Below, one piece after another: positions 44,801 to 55,632 of a stretch of DNA of 64,000 nt. The DNA is from UBA710 sp051656785. GTDB lineage: Bacteria > Bacillota_I > Bacilli_A > Mycoplasmatales > Metamycoplasmataceae. The stretch lies in NCBI GenBank assembly GCA_051656785.1, contig JBOFJK010000003.1, positions 1 to 64,000 of the forward strand, in the 5' to 3' direction. Within the stretch, counting starts at the first letter, position 1, and the number at the start of each line of letters is the position of its first letter. Made by a program: the position numbers and the translations under genes. The notes under the pieces were generated by a model. It was given only the letters and a program-made list of their open reading frames with translations. It made no database searches and was not told the origin of the DNA.

Positions 44801-45632
44801 ATGAGTAAAGAAGAAAAACGAAATATCAATTAACTCTTTTTGAAAAAGATGAAAAAGATATTCTTATGCTTTCTTCAAAAACAGTAGCTAAATTTCGAAT
44901 TAATGATCCCCAAACTCTAAGATCACAAAAAGTTTTAATATTAATTTTTCAACAACTACAAAAAAAGAGCTTTAAAAAAAGAACTAAACAGAGAAGAGTT
45001 TGATTACACAATTAGAATACCATATATTTTTTTTGATAAACTAGTTTCGTCTGATTCCCCAAATACTCTTGAATATTGGGACGAGGTTGCAGCCAAGGCA
45101 GTATCAATAAGCGCCATTTTACCTAAATTAGATGAAAATGGTCAAGCTGTTGATTCTTATATGCCTGTTTTCCAAAGAATTGATAATGGAATCGGGGCCA
45201 GGTATATTGAAGTAAAATTAAATCAAGAATTTATTCCTCATTACTCTAAATTAACTTCTAATTATGTACAAACCAAATTATCTGAAATAAAAAATTTTAA
45301 AAGCAAGTATTCTTTAAGAATTTATGAATACCTTATTGCTTCATCTCCAAATTCAAAGATTTTGAATTTAAAAATGGACATGCCTTATTTTTTAAGACAC
45401 TTTAATATTCCGAAAAGATATGGATTCGTTTCTAAATTAAAACCCTTAATCATTGAACCTACAATTCTTGATTTACGCTCAACTACTCGTTTTAAAAATA
45501 TTGATATAGAACTAGAAAAAAAGAGTCGATGTTTTAGGAAAAAAAACCATAATAGTTCATTTTAAACAAGGAGCAATTAAAGAAAATATAGAAGATGAAT
45601 TTGATACTAATAATTTTGAATTAGTTTTATAA
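44801..45632 (+). pseudogene. Frameshifted Rep_3-type plasmid replication initiator
   Basis: The gene starts ATG AGT AAA GAA GAA at 44801 and stops at once unless the frame is changed. The frame must switch near 44814-44818, near 44960-44986 and near 45538-45546, each time at a run of A. The joined product reads KYQLTLFEKDEKDILM..., VFQRIDNGIGARYIEVKL, a block FKSKYSLRIYEYLIAS typical of Rep_3 initiators, and ends NNFELVL at 45630. The largest intact part (from 44964 to 45545) carries the winged-helix core. It looks like the relic of an integrated plasmid. Sequencing error or slippage at the A runs is an alternative. Confidence 0.75.
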
Positions 45633-45650
45633 TTTTCTATATAATTATCT

Positions 45651-45729
45651 TAGTTTCATCACATAATCATTGTTTTCATTCCTTTTATTTAACGAAGTCT
45701 AATTGGTAATTGCAAATGTGATGAAACTA
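45651..45729. repeat. 14-bp perfect inverted repeat
   Basis: tagtttcatcacat (45651-45664) is perfectly inverted at 45716-45729, 51 bases apart. It lies just after the rep relic. It could be a plasmid origin or recombination feature; function is not known. Confidence 0.7.
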
Positions 45730-45752
45730 ACTTTTTGCAAATTTTTTAAAAA

Positions 45753-45778
45753 AAAGAACTAATCAAAGTTCTTTTTTT
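45753..45778 (+). terminator. Rho-independent terminator after the rep relic
   Basis: Stem aaagaact (45753-45760) with agttcttt (45767-45774), a 6-base loop, and a T run. It separates the rep relic from the convergent TIR cassette. Confidence 0.8.
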
Positions 45779-45827
45779 GTTTTTAATTCTTTTTAAAGAA
45801 AACTTTAATACCTAAATATAATTATAT

Positions 45828-46223
45828 TTATGCTCTAATTGCTTGAATTATAGAATCTGTGTTTCATTTTACAATAAAATTTGCATTTTCCTTAACAATT
45901 TTTGATGTTTTTTCAGCACCTCATGGCTCAATAGCAACAATTTTTTTGTTCATTTTTTTTGCAATTTCTATTTCTTCATTTATCCATTTACTATATGTAC
46001 TATATACGCCTGCCAAAATAATCACTGTATCTACAAAACGCATTTGATTTTCTATTGCACTTCTTAAATCTAAATTAGAAGATGCACCAGTAATAGGATC
46101 TGTTTCTGGTACTGAATAGTCTTGAAATTCAAAATAATTAGCATTCTTCAGCAATTGTATTAATTTTATATATCCTTCACTATAGTTTCATGAATGACTT
46201 ATAAATAATTTAATTTTATTCAT
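45828..46223 (-). CDS. TIR-like protein of the ThsB/DUF1863 type
   Basis: A 131-residue cytoplasmic protein with the MTH538 TIR-like fold, the family of Thoeris ThsB sensors. It begins KIKLFISHSWNYSEGY, then SAIENQMRFVDTVIILAGVYSTYSKWINEEIEIAKKMNKKIVAIEPWG, and ends WNTDSIIQAIRA; all are family landmarks (the motifs are at about residues 3-18, 58-100 and 120-131). A GGGGGTG precedes the ATG. It is the last gene after the three-helix membrane protein, 22 bases downstream. No ThsA effector is nearby. It probably makes or senses a nucleotide signal; that is inference. Confidence 0.82.
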
Positions 46224-46245
46224 TTTTATTAATTCACCCCCTTCT

Positions 46246-46674
46246 TTACACCATACTTATAATAGAAATAATGCATATAGCCAAATTACCTAAAGAAAGA
46301 CATATAGGTAAGAAAGATTCTAATTTTGATGTTTTTCAATATTTTTTATCTTTAAGCAACTCTCATTCCTTAGTGTAAGGTTTTGAATTAAATTCATTTT
46401 CTAAATAATCAGTAATAACTTTCCATTTCACATCACTCATTTTTTTATAATTGCAAACAGAAAGAATTCAATAAATGCAAACCATTATTGAAATTATAGA
46501 AATTACTAATGAAGGTATAAAATATTTTGTTGATAATAAAGAAACAGGACTAGAAATTAACAAGGAAATTAAAGTCAACAATAAAAGATTATTTCTTTCT
46601 CGGCTATTAGTTCATTTTTCTGCAGAATCTACACATTTTTTTCATTGTTCTAATAATATTTCTTTTTGTTCCAT
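46246..46674 (-). CDS. Three-helix membrane protein paired with the TIR-like gene
   Basis: A 142-residue protein broken by five TGA (Trp) codons, so it is easily missed. It starts MEQKEILLEQWKKCVDSAEKW, then two adjacent hydrophobic segments (about 30-50 and 53-74), a conserved-looking cytoplasmic block KMSDVKWKVITDYLE...KPYTKEWELL, and a final hydrophobic helix (about 118-140). This plan resembles small membrane proteins annotated as RipA-like. GGAG lies at the right distance from the ATG. The downstream TIR-like gene begins after 22 bases, so both form one unit; the broken lipoprotein gene lies 27 bases upstream. Confidence 0.75.
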
Positions 46675-46701
46675 TTATTCTCCAATCCTTCGTATTACTC
46701 C

Positions 46702-47446
46702 TTATTTTATTATTGGATCTAAAATTTCGAATTGATCAGGCAAAAAAAAATGAATATTTCTTATAGCAAAATCTAATGCATATTTGCTTCCATTTATTCT
46801 TCTTATTGAGCTTTCTAATCTTCGAACAAAAGATTTATCAAGCCCCTTTGTATAAACATTATATACATCTTGAGTATTATATCTTATATAAGAAACATCA
46901 TCTTTTCATAAATTATCCTGTATTTCAGGAGTGGTTCTTGAAATACCTTTATTTCTTATAAAATTACCATCGGCATTATGAACACGCATTCCGTTTACTT
47001 GGACATAAGCTGATTTTACTTGATTCCTAACTTTAAAAGCTTCAGCATTTGAAATAGCTTGAGATTCTACAATTGACATTTTGTCATAAAGTCCATTAAA
47101 CATAAATTCTTTCGTCTTTTCATTTAAATCTAGTGAAAATAAAAAATTTATAGCACTCTCAAAATTCATATTATTTTCAAAAACATCATTCATTCAATTT
47201 AAAACTATTGGATTATTTTTTGCTTGTTCAGCTATTACTAAAAATTCCTCTTGAGTCATTTCATATTTTTTAATTTCATTTGAATTGAAACCATCTAAAT
47301 TTAATTTGGTCTTATTTCTTTCTTGCTTTGGAATTTTATTTATAGGTTCTGTTTCATTATTATTTATCAAATTTCATTGACAAAGAAACTAATGGTGCTA
47401 CAGCAATAGGTAATAAAGCACCTAAAATTAATATTTCTTTTTTAAT
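46702..47446 (-). pseudogene. Frameshifted lipoprotein of unknown family
   Basis: The body (from about 47380 to 46702) is open through TGA: QWNLINNNETEP..., a region with FNSNEIKKYEMTQEEFL, and an end EILDPIIK. Upstream in another frame is a lipoprotein signal, KKEILILGALLPIAVAPLVS. Removing one T from the TTT at plus-strand 47382-47384 joins them into LVSC, a perfect lipobox, followed by QWN. No ATG, GTG or TTG precedes the signal; an ATT at 47444-47446 is a candidate. Either a pseudogene, a slippage-controlled gene or a sequence error. It heads the minus-strand run that includes the membrane/TIR pair. Confidence 0.65.
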
Positions 47447-47518
47447 TTTCCTAATTTTCCTATCGTTATAATGTAATTATTTAAAATATAGTAATAAATA
47501 ATTTTATTATCTTTTTAA

Positions 47519-48091
47519 TTATATCAATGTTTGAATTTGATTTTTGTTATTTTTATTAATGTCCTTATAAATAATTATTGCAAAAATTATACCTAACAAT
47601 AAGGCATGAAATGCTATAAAAAAACCAATATGAGTTGGTGTTTTAAAAAATCAATTAAATTTTTTTAAATTGACATCCTCAACAAAATTCTTATTAAAAA
47701 AGAATTTTGAACATATTTTTCTAATTTGAATATATAATCAAGTTTTTATTAAAAAAATGAATAAATAAATATAAATTAGAATAAATTTTGGAGAAATAAA
47801 AGTGTCGACTGGTGTATCTAGTACTATACCATATTCCCTATTTGCTAGAATGATTATAGGGATTAATAAAGCAATTGAAATTATTTTTAAAATAGATAAG
47901 ATAATCATTAATTTTAAATACATTTTTTTATTGGCTTCTCAAATTTCTAAATTTCTTTCTTCAAAAAAACCAATTTTATTTTCTTCTTCTATTTTTTCAA
48001 AACTTTTTTTACGCTTAAAAACTATAGTACCCGCAATAAATGTTGATATTGAAATACCAATAAAGAAAGTTAATCAAGTATTCTCCAGCAT
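47519..48091 (-). CDS. Small multi-helix membrane protein
   Basis: A 190-residue protein with a hydrophobic N-terminus (LENTWLTFFIGISISTF), a charged linker (KRKKSFEKIEEEN), two central helices (LMIILSILKIISIALLIPIIIL and FILIYIYLFIFLI) and a C-terminal one (GFFIAFHALLLGIIFAIII). Its ATG overlaps the stop of the giant surface-protein gene by one base (TAATG), implying coupled translation and a joint function. No family recognised. Confidence 0.75.
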
Positions 48092-51000
48092 TATTTTCCA
48101 ACTTTAATTTCACTAGTTAAATATTTTTTTTGTTTATGTCTTCTAATTATAATAAATGCAAATAAACCAATAACTAATAAAACTCCTACAGAAATCCCAG
48201 TTGATATTACAGGCACTTCTCAATTAGCTCTACCAGCATCTGGAATAATTGGTGGAATAGGATCTACTAAAGTTAATTGCACTTCAAAATTTCTAAACTT
48301 TGTTGAAGTATCTCGATTAAGTTCAGGATTTGAAAGAGTTCAAGAATCTCTATATCCTATTGAAGGTATAAAATTCTTTTTAAGCACTAATTCAAAACTA
48401 ACTGTTTTATTAAAATCATTAAAAACAATATTTCTAATTTCACTTATTGCTCAAGGATTGAAGTTAAAATATTTGGCATAGAATTCTTCTTTACCAAATT
48501 TTTCTTTAAATAAATCTCAACTTTCTTTTGTATTATTAATTTCTAACTTCTCTTCTCATGGTTTAAACTCAACCATTACTCAATCAGGTGGAATAATTGT
48601 AATATCAGAATATCTTGACGGAGTTCTATGCAATTCTCTAGTAGATAAAAATAGAAAATTCTCTTGTTGTGTCTCTTTTGTTATTAAATTTCTATCAATG
48701 ATTTCGTTTTTATAAATTCATCTTATTTGTAAAGAAATAATTCCATTAATTTCCACTATTTCAATATTTACATTCTTTAACGAATTAACAAAATCAACTT
48801 TATCACTATTTAAAACATTATCAGTTAATAAATAATCAACCTTGTCTTTCAAATTCATTGAATCTATTTTAATTTTTATATCTTCCGGAGTTATTGTTAT
48901 ACCTGTTTCAAAATCATAACCATATTTAAGGTTATCTCAATTAATATGGTTAGAAGCAACATAAAACGGATAAGGTTGAATTCCTAGCATTTTCTCTACT
49001 AGTTTAGAAGATCAAGTTATTGTATTTTCCTCTTCATCAATTATTATTCTTCCTTCATTAATCAAATCTTGATATTTTTCTTTAAAGGCCGAAAAAGGAT
49101 TAAAGTCATTCAAACTAAAAGGAATTTGCACTATCTCACCATTTGCACCCACCGAAGCTAAAGCTGCAACTGATTTAGGAAATCTAATAACCATTTCTCT
49201 TTCATTAACTTTTATTGAGTTAGGATCATACATATGATTAAAAATAACTTCTGGTTGAACTAAAACACTTTCAGGATATTCATCTTGTGCAAAATTTATA
49301 AAAGGTTTAATAGAATCTACTCATCTTCTCAAAGTCTCATCATAAATTTCTTGATTCACCATTAATTGTTCATTAGGTTTATTTACATTTTCAAAAATAT
49401 TAATAAATTCTTGCTCAGTATTAGATTTAAATTTCCTTTTTGGAACCTCCAATTGCACAACATAATTATATGAAACAATCGCTCCACCAAGGGTTTCAGT
49501 ATTAGGAACCTTATAAAATCCATTTTCTCTAGTAAGCCCATCTTGATTTGCATCATTTATCTTTGGACTAAATGAACCAAAAACATAAATTAACCCAGTA
49601 TAATCATTAGCATAAAAATCTTTTAAGGGAATATCTCCAAATTCTGGCATTGTAAAAAATTCGAATCAATTATTTGCTCTGTGTGATTCTAAAAGAATTT
49701 CTTCTCCATTAGCAATTCTTTCTTTAATCTCATTTCCAGTTAGTTCTTCAAAATTGGTGTTTCTGTCAGTTCAATTATTATTAAACACTGTGTGCAATGA
49801 CAAATACTTAGATACAGGCGCTCCTGCCTCACTAACATCATTATTTACATACTTAGGCATTTCAAATCTCATTCAAGTCGAAAAGTCCGCTCCTTCATGC
49901 ATAAACAAGCTCCCCATAGCTCTATGTGCATATTTTTGAGGGAATCACATTAAAGCCCCTAATTCCGAAGCGTACATATTTCTTTCTTCTGCATCACCAT
50001 CATAAGCTTCCTCAGGAATAATCAATCTTGTTTCAGGTTTATGAACCTTAGCACTCAATTTATTTTCTTTCTCTCATCTATAAAGTCTATTTTCATTAAT
50101 AATAGTTTTCTCACTCGCATACAATCAAGAAAATTTATTGTTATTATCAACAACTAAATTATTCTCAAAATTATCTTTGACTAAATAAGCTTTTTGTCCC
50201 ACTTCAATAGTTTGGTATTTTTGGCTTCTACTTAAAACATTATCAACACTTGACATTAATTTTCCTGATTCAGTTTTAAGCGAAATTATTTCTAAAGTCG
50301 AAACTGAAGAAGCATGCAAAGGTATTGCCAAAACGTTAAATTCTTTTTTAGAAGCATCAAAAGCTATAAATTCCTGCTCAACACCATTAATTTTAACTTT
50401 TGCAGTAATTGTTTGATTTAAAAATTCAGGAATTATATAATCAACTAAAGAGTTTCATAAATTAACTGGCATTATTGAATTTAATTTACTATTAAAATAA
50501 ACTCTATCATTTGAAGAATTTTGATTTGTAATTTTCGGAAGTTCCTTACCATTATCTTTCAAAACTTCAACTCAATTTTCAATAGTTGATTCTGTAAGTA
50601 ATGGAAATTGAGTTGATGAGTTATTTAAAATTGCATCTATTTGACTTTTCGTAATTTTTCTTGTGGCTAAATCATTAAAGAACTTAATAATTAAACTTAT
50701 TTCCTCAGAACTATATTTAGCATCTAAAATATTTTGAATATATGTATTGATAAAAGTATAATAATTTTCTTTAGAACCAAAAAGAGATTCAAGTGTTTCT
50801 CCTGAAGGGTTTAAATATTCATTAATTATATTTTCATTTAAATCTAACAATATCTTTGTTTGTTCATAAATATTTTTTAACTCATAACTAGCTGTAACAA
50901 AAGAAAGATTAAGTCCAAACTTAAATTCAGGATTTTGTCCTAAATTATTGAAATAAAAACTACCATTATTCGAGTAAGAAGACGTCGTCCCATCAACAAC

Positions 51001-51948
51001 TAATAAGTTGTTAAACATATTTTGGTTTTGATCAAACGATGCAATAAAACCTCTACCAGTTGTTAACTCAGTGTTACCAGTCTTAAATTTGGTTGATCTT
51101 TGTAAAACAAGAGTGTCCTCATATGTAATACTTGAGTGAGTAATGGTTGCTGGCCCATCTTGGTTAGTTCCAACCTTTTGTTCCTGTTTATAACCAGTTT
51201 TAATATTAAACTGTGCTGTTGTATATGGAGAATCAATTTCATAATTATAGATATCAATCCCATCAATTGATTCTCTCAAATCCGATTGCAATCCAGGTTC
51301 TTTAGTTGCAACTCCAGAAAAAGAAAGATCTACTTTTGAAGCTTTAGCCTTAGTATTAAAAACTCAATCTTTTGGAAGATTCGGATTTTCTGGATCAACA
51401 GGATCTTTTCAAATAGGATGTGAGAAATGTTTATTACACATTGATGAAGTTACTTTTTTTCCATCACAATTATAATAAGTTTGTCTAGTATTATTATTTT
51501 GAATAATTACTCTTTTGCCAGTTACAGGATTGTATCTATCTGCATAATAATTTCCAAATCCATCAAAATTACTTGGAGTAGAAAAGGTCGGAGAATTATG
51601 TTTGTTTACCTTTAAAGTTAAATCCTTACTATTTTGATCTAGAACTTTATTTATTGCATTTGAGTAATAACTATTCCTACCTGTTATTAAAGTATTTAAA
51701 ATTTTAGAATTAAAATTTATTTCTATATTTTCAGACTTGATAGAATTTTTTAGAATTTTTTCTTTGTTTTGATTAGATTCAATATATTTTTTATATTGCT
51801 TAAAAGTGATTGTTTCACATTCTTCTTCAAATTCATGATTATGATTTGAATGTTGATTTGTTTCCTGGCTTAAAACCCCATAACCTAGTGCTGCAACAGA
51901 ACTAAATATCGATCCGCCTAATCCTAATAATAATATTGAGTTTTTCAT
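48091..51948 (-). CDS. Giant surface-exposed membrane protein
   Basis: A 1285-residue protein reconstructed across more than 15 TGA codons. It has an N-terminal hydrophobic signal or anchor (KNSILLLGLGGSIFSSVAAL), a His/Glu-rich stretch, and a long extracellular region rich in Asn, Ser, Thr and aromatic residues. It ends with one transmembrane helix (VPVISTGISVGVLLVIGLFAF) and a basic cytoplasmic tail. No lipobox is present. An in-frame ATG after GGAG sets the start. It resembles mycoplasma adhesins or gliding-type surface proteins in plan only; I cannot name a family. The overlapping membrane gene downstream is probably a partner. Confidence 0.8.
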
Positions 51949-52275
51949 TTCTTCTCCATTTAATTTTAACGATGTCTAACATATTGATAATTGTATCATA
52001 AATAATAGTTAAAAAGCCTTTTAAAACAACTATGTAAAATATATTAGTAAATAATAATTATTAAACTTATATTAAATATTATTACTAATTTAGGAAAGGG
52101 AAAAGGAAAGAAAAAAATTCAAAGAACTTAATAATACTTAATGCTTCTGAATTTTAATTTTTTTTAAATAAAGTTTTAGTGGAAATTCTTGTGCAAAATA
52201 TTATAATTAATAGTATAATTTAATCATATTTTAATCAAATAACCATCAACCAAAAAGCAATTTAGAAAGGACATT
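51949..52275. promoter_or_regulatory. Divergent intergenic region with permease promoter
   Basis: A 327-base AT-rich spacer without a coding frame. TTGTGC (52189-52194) and TATAAT (52214-52219), 19 bases apart, are a plausible promoter for the permease gene. Sequences serving the giant surface protein leftward are not obvious. Confidence 0.45.
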
Positions 52276-53889
52276 ATGGTGACTAGTAATACTGAAAATT
52301 TAATAGAAACTTCCCCTGAAAGTTTAAAAGATGCACCGATGAAGAAGAAGATTTCATTTTTCTCAGCAATGTTTGTTGTTGTGGGATCTTCAGTTGGAGC
52401 AGGAATATTTCTAAAATCGGAAGCAGTTTTAGATGGATCTCATGGAAGTTTGGTGTTAGCAATCTTTACATGAATATTAGCAGGATTCGCTGTAATTGCG
52501 ATGGCTTTAGCTTTATTAGAAGTGGTTGGTGGTAAAGATGATAATTTATCTTTAATAGGATGATGTAAAACATTTAACTCAAGAATAATGTATAAAGCAG
52601 CCAAGAACTTTATGTTCTACATTTATTTGCCATTAAACTACTTCTTTATGCCCTTGTATTTTATAATACAATTACAAGATGGAATTGGAGTCTGGACTCA
52701 TAGTACTACTAATGAACTTGCCCCATTCTTATTTAATACTGATGTTGATTGACTAATTTGATCAATAATAGCAATTGTAATAGTACTTTATTTTATTATT
52801 ATTTCTGGATACTCTTCAAGAGCAGGAAATATTCAAAATTTAGCAATAACAGCAGTGAAATTTATTCCTTTAGTTGTTGCAGCTTTAATGGGATTTATAT
52901 TTGTTGCAACAAATGGTATCCCTGAAACTCCTATAGCTCCTGGATTTAAGCCAGAATATACTAATACAAATTCTTTGGCAGCAATGACACCCGGATTTGG
53001 AATGTTTATTGCTATTGCCGGAATCTTTTTTGCATATGATGGATTCTATGTGACATCTGGATTAAACTCAGAAATGGCAGAACCGAAAAAAACTCCAATG
53101 GCGATTCTCTTAGGTTTAACTTTAGTAACAACTATCTATTTGACAATTGCTATTTCGATGTCATTAAATGGTACTGGTTCATTCTTTGGATTTGGTCAAT
53201 GACTTTTAGATAATGGAAATGGATGAATCTTTGGAGTTATCAATATTCTAATTGGTATCGGTATTCTAGGAATTATTAATGGATTTGCAATGTGAGCTCC
53301 AAGATTTATTGAAAATCTTATTTTGGAAGATGAATTACCATTTTCATCAAGATTTAAGAATCGATTAAATTCTGATAGACCTAAAGTAGGAATACTATAT
53401 TCTTTAGTAACTTCTATTCCAATTATAGTAATATTTATATTAATCGGTGTTTTTACCTTTATACCTGGTGTGTATGCTGATAAGGGGTATGGTACTGGAA
53501 TGGAAAGACTATATAATTTTGCTGATTTAATGGCAAATTGAACATCTTTATTTGCATTTGGATTCATTGTCGCTGCTATATATGGTTGTTTGAGAAATAG
53601 AAAAACAAAAAAAATTGCTACTGAACAAAAAAAATACTTTAAGCCAATGGCAATTTCAGCAATTTTAATAATGGCCATATCATTATTTGTGGCAATATTT
53701 GCCCCAATATTTGATTTAATGGCAATATACTATATTAAAGATCTAACAAATGAAGACATAATTGGAAGGGTTATGTTAGTCATTGTATTAATACTTTTTC
53801 TTGCTCTAACATTTCTCCCTACAACTATTGAGGATTATATAAGCAAACGTAACAGAACTTATGTTGATGAGTATTCTCATCTTGAATAA
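52276..53889 (+). CDS. APC-family amino acid permease
   Basis: A 537-residue transporter with about 12 hydrophobic segments. The first contains the APC signature VVGSSVGAGIFLKSEAVL. FAYDGFYVTSGLNSEMAEPKK in the middle matches the conserved loop and helix of the family. AAAGGA precedes the ATG. TGA codons provide Trp throughout. Likely an amino acid or peptide-derived substrate importer; specificity unknown. Confidence 0.92.
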
Positions 53890-53953
53890 ATATCTAAAAT
53901 TTTATAAATAAAAGTACTTTATTTAAGGTACTTCTATTTTCCTTTAAATAATA

Positions 53954-53959
53954 TATAAT
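53954..53959 (+). promoter_or_regulatory. -10 element of rarA
   Basis: TATAAT ends 6 bases before the rarA ATG and no ribosome-binding site lies between; a leaderless transcript is predicted. Confidence 0.5.
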
Positions 53960-53965
53960 TTCATT

Positions 53966-55192
53966 ATGAAAAAACTAATTTCTAATTATTTGAAACCTAA
54001 TAATATTAATGATATTATTGGTCAATCACATCTTCTTGGAAATGATGGAATAATTATGAAAATGATTAATAACCAAAAACTCTTTTCATGTATTTTTTAT
54101 GGAACTCCTGGAACAGGCAAAACTTCTATGGCAATATCAATTTGTAATGATTTAAAAATTCCTTATGAATTATTTAACCCGACTATTAACAAAAAAAGCG
54201 ATTTGGATAAAATACTCTCTAAAAATCTAAAGAGTGATAATTATTTTGTGATTATTATTGATGAATTTCATAGAATGAATCGTGATAAACAAGATATTCT
54301 ACTCTCTTATTTAGAATGAGGAAATTTAATAGTTTTTGGAACAACAACAGAGAATCCATTTTTTGTTGTAAATCCCGCAATTAGAAGTAGATGTCAAATA
54401 ATACAATTAAAACAACTTAATAAAAAGGAAGTTTTAGAGGGTTTAAAAAAAATCTCATTAAAATTAGGTATAAATATTTCAGAAGATATATTGGAAATGA
54501 TTTCCTTAAATACTGATGGCGATTTAAGGAGAGCTATTAATACATTAGATATTCTTGAATCTCTCTATAAAGATCAAGATATTACTAAAGAAGTATTAGA
54601 TTCAATAAGTCCATTAACATCATCTCTATCAGCTAATTATGGTGATGAATTTTATGACTTACAATCTGCATTTCATAAATCAATAAGAGGTAGTGATGCT
54701 GATGCTGCAATTTATTATCTTGCAAGATTAATTAAAGCTGGTGATTTAATTTCTATTTCAAGAAGAATAATTGCATCTGCCTATGAAGATATTGGGTTAG
54801 CAAATCCAACACTTCTTCCAAGAGTTGTCATTGCAATGGAAGCAGTAGTTAAAGTAGGTTTTCCGGAAGCTCATCAAATTCTTTCTACAATTGTGATAGA
54901 GATGTGTTTATCTCCTAAATCAAATTCAGCCTATCTTGCGATGACTAATGCATTATCTAGTTTGGAAAATGGTGGAATATATCGAGTTCCAAAACATTTA
55001 AGAGATAATAATTATAAATCACATACCAAACTTGGTCATGGTGGTTATAAATATCCTCATGATTATAAAAATGCATGAGTAAAACAACAATATCTTCCTG
55101 TTGAAATAAAGGATACTAAATTTTATAATCCAAGTAAAGATAGTAAATTAGAAACAAAAATGATTGAGATTTGAGAAAATAATAAATCTTAA
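53966..55192 (+). CDS. rarA: Replication-associated recombination protein A (AAA ATPase)
   Basis: RarA/MgsA ATPase that acts at stalled replication forks. It has 408 residues. P-loop YGTPGTGKTSMA, Walker B IIIDEFHRMN, sensor TTTENPFFVVN and the family block ISRRIIASAYEDIGLANP are seen. The C-terminal part (HTKLGHGGYKYPHD) matches the RarA tail. Two TGA codons near the end are Trp. A terminator hairpin follows. Confidence 0.95.
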
Positions 55193-55197
55193 TAAAA

Positions 55198-55228
55198 AAC
55201 TACCAACTAATAAAGTGGTAGTTTTTTT
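55198..55228 (+). terminator. Rho-independent terminator after rarA
   Basis: Stem aactacca (55198-55205) with tggtagtt (55216-55223) and a run of T. It stands between rarA and the convergent tmRNA gene. Confidence 0.85.
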
Positions 55229-55248
55229 GGGTGGTCTTATAAACCAAA

Positions 55249-55629
55249 TGGTGGAGATGCCGGGAGTTGAACCCGGGTCCAAGAATAAAGCAAAGCTATC
55301 CATCTACAGTTTAGATTATTTACAAATTACAACTATCTAATATTGAAATAAACAAAAATTAATTAGTAGAGGTTGATTAAAGATTCTTTGGGTTTTAATC
55401 AAATCCACCCTCATATCCTTAAATAATATTATTAAAGCCAAGGAGAGCTATAATAACAACTAGTTGCTATATTAAGCAAATACTAGATTTGAGTTGTTTG
55501 AAGACATCACTAAATGTGAGTAATCTTCATTTGATTGTTCTTTTCCGTTTGAAAAAGCCTTAGTATTTATAGTCTACTACACTACTGCCGAATAACAAAC
55601 CCTAAACTTGTCAAAGCCATTACATCCCC
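55249..55629 (-). ncRNA. ssrA: Transfer-messenger RNA
   Basis: tmRNA for ribosome rescue, 381 bases. The 5' end GGGGATGTAATGG and the 3' end with the T-arm GGGTTCAACTCCC, then ATCTCCACCA, form the tRNA-like half; CCA is encoded. The tag frame runs from GGA (55544-55546) to TAA (55472-55474), 24 residues: GKEQSNEDYSHLVMSS, then NNSNLVFA. The resume codon could also be a little upstream. It begins 3 bases after the smpB stop, so partner protein and RNA are adjacent. Confidence 0.95.
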
Positions 55630-55632
55630 ATT

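Noticed and set aside
45828..46223. Complete Thoeris system
   Set aside because: Only the TIR-like component is visible; no Sir2-type ThsA gene lies in the window.
46475..46735. Plus-strand 86-codon frame
   Set aside because: It is the opposite strand of the three-helix membrane protein and the end of the lipoprotein relic, and has no ribosome-binding site.
47802..48107. Plus-strand 101-codon frame
   Set aside because: Shadow of the minus-strand membrane protein at 47519-48091, whose ATG/stop overlap with the upstream gene is convincing.
44494..52275. Insertion sequence or transposase in the accessory region
   Set aside because: No transposase motif or flanking target duplication could be found; the only mobile-element evidence is the rep relic with its repeats.
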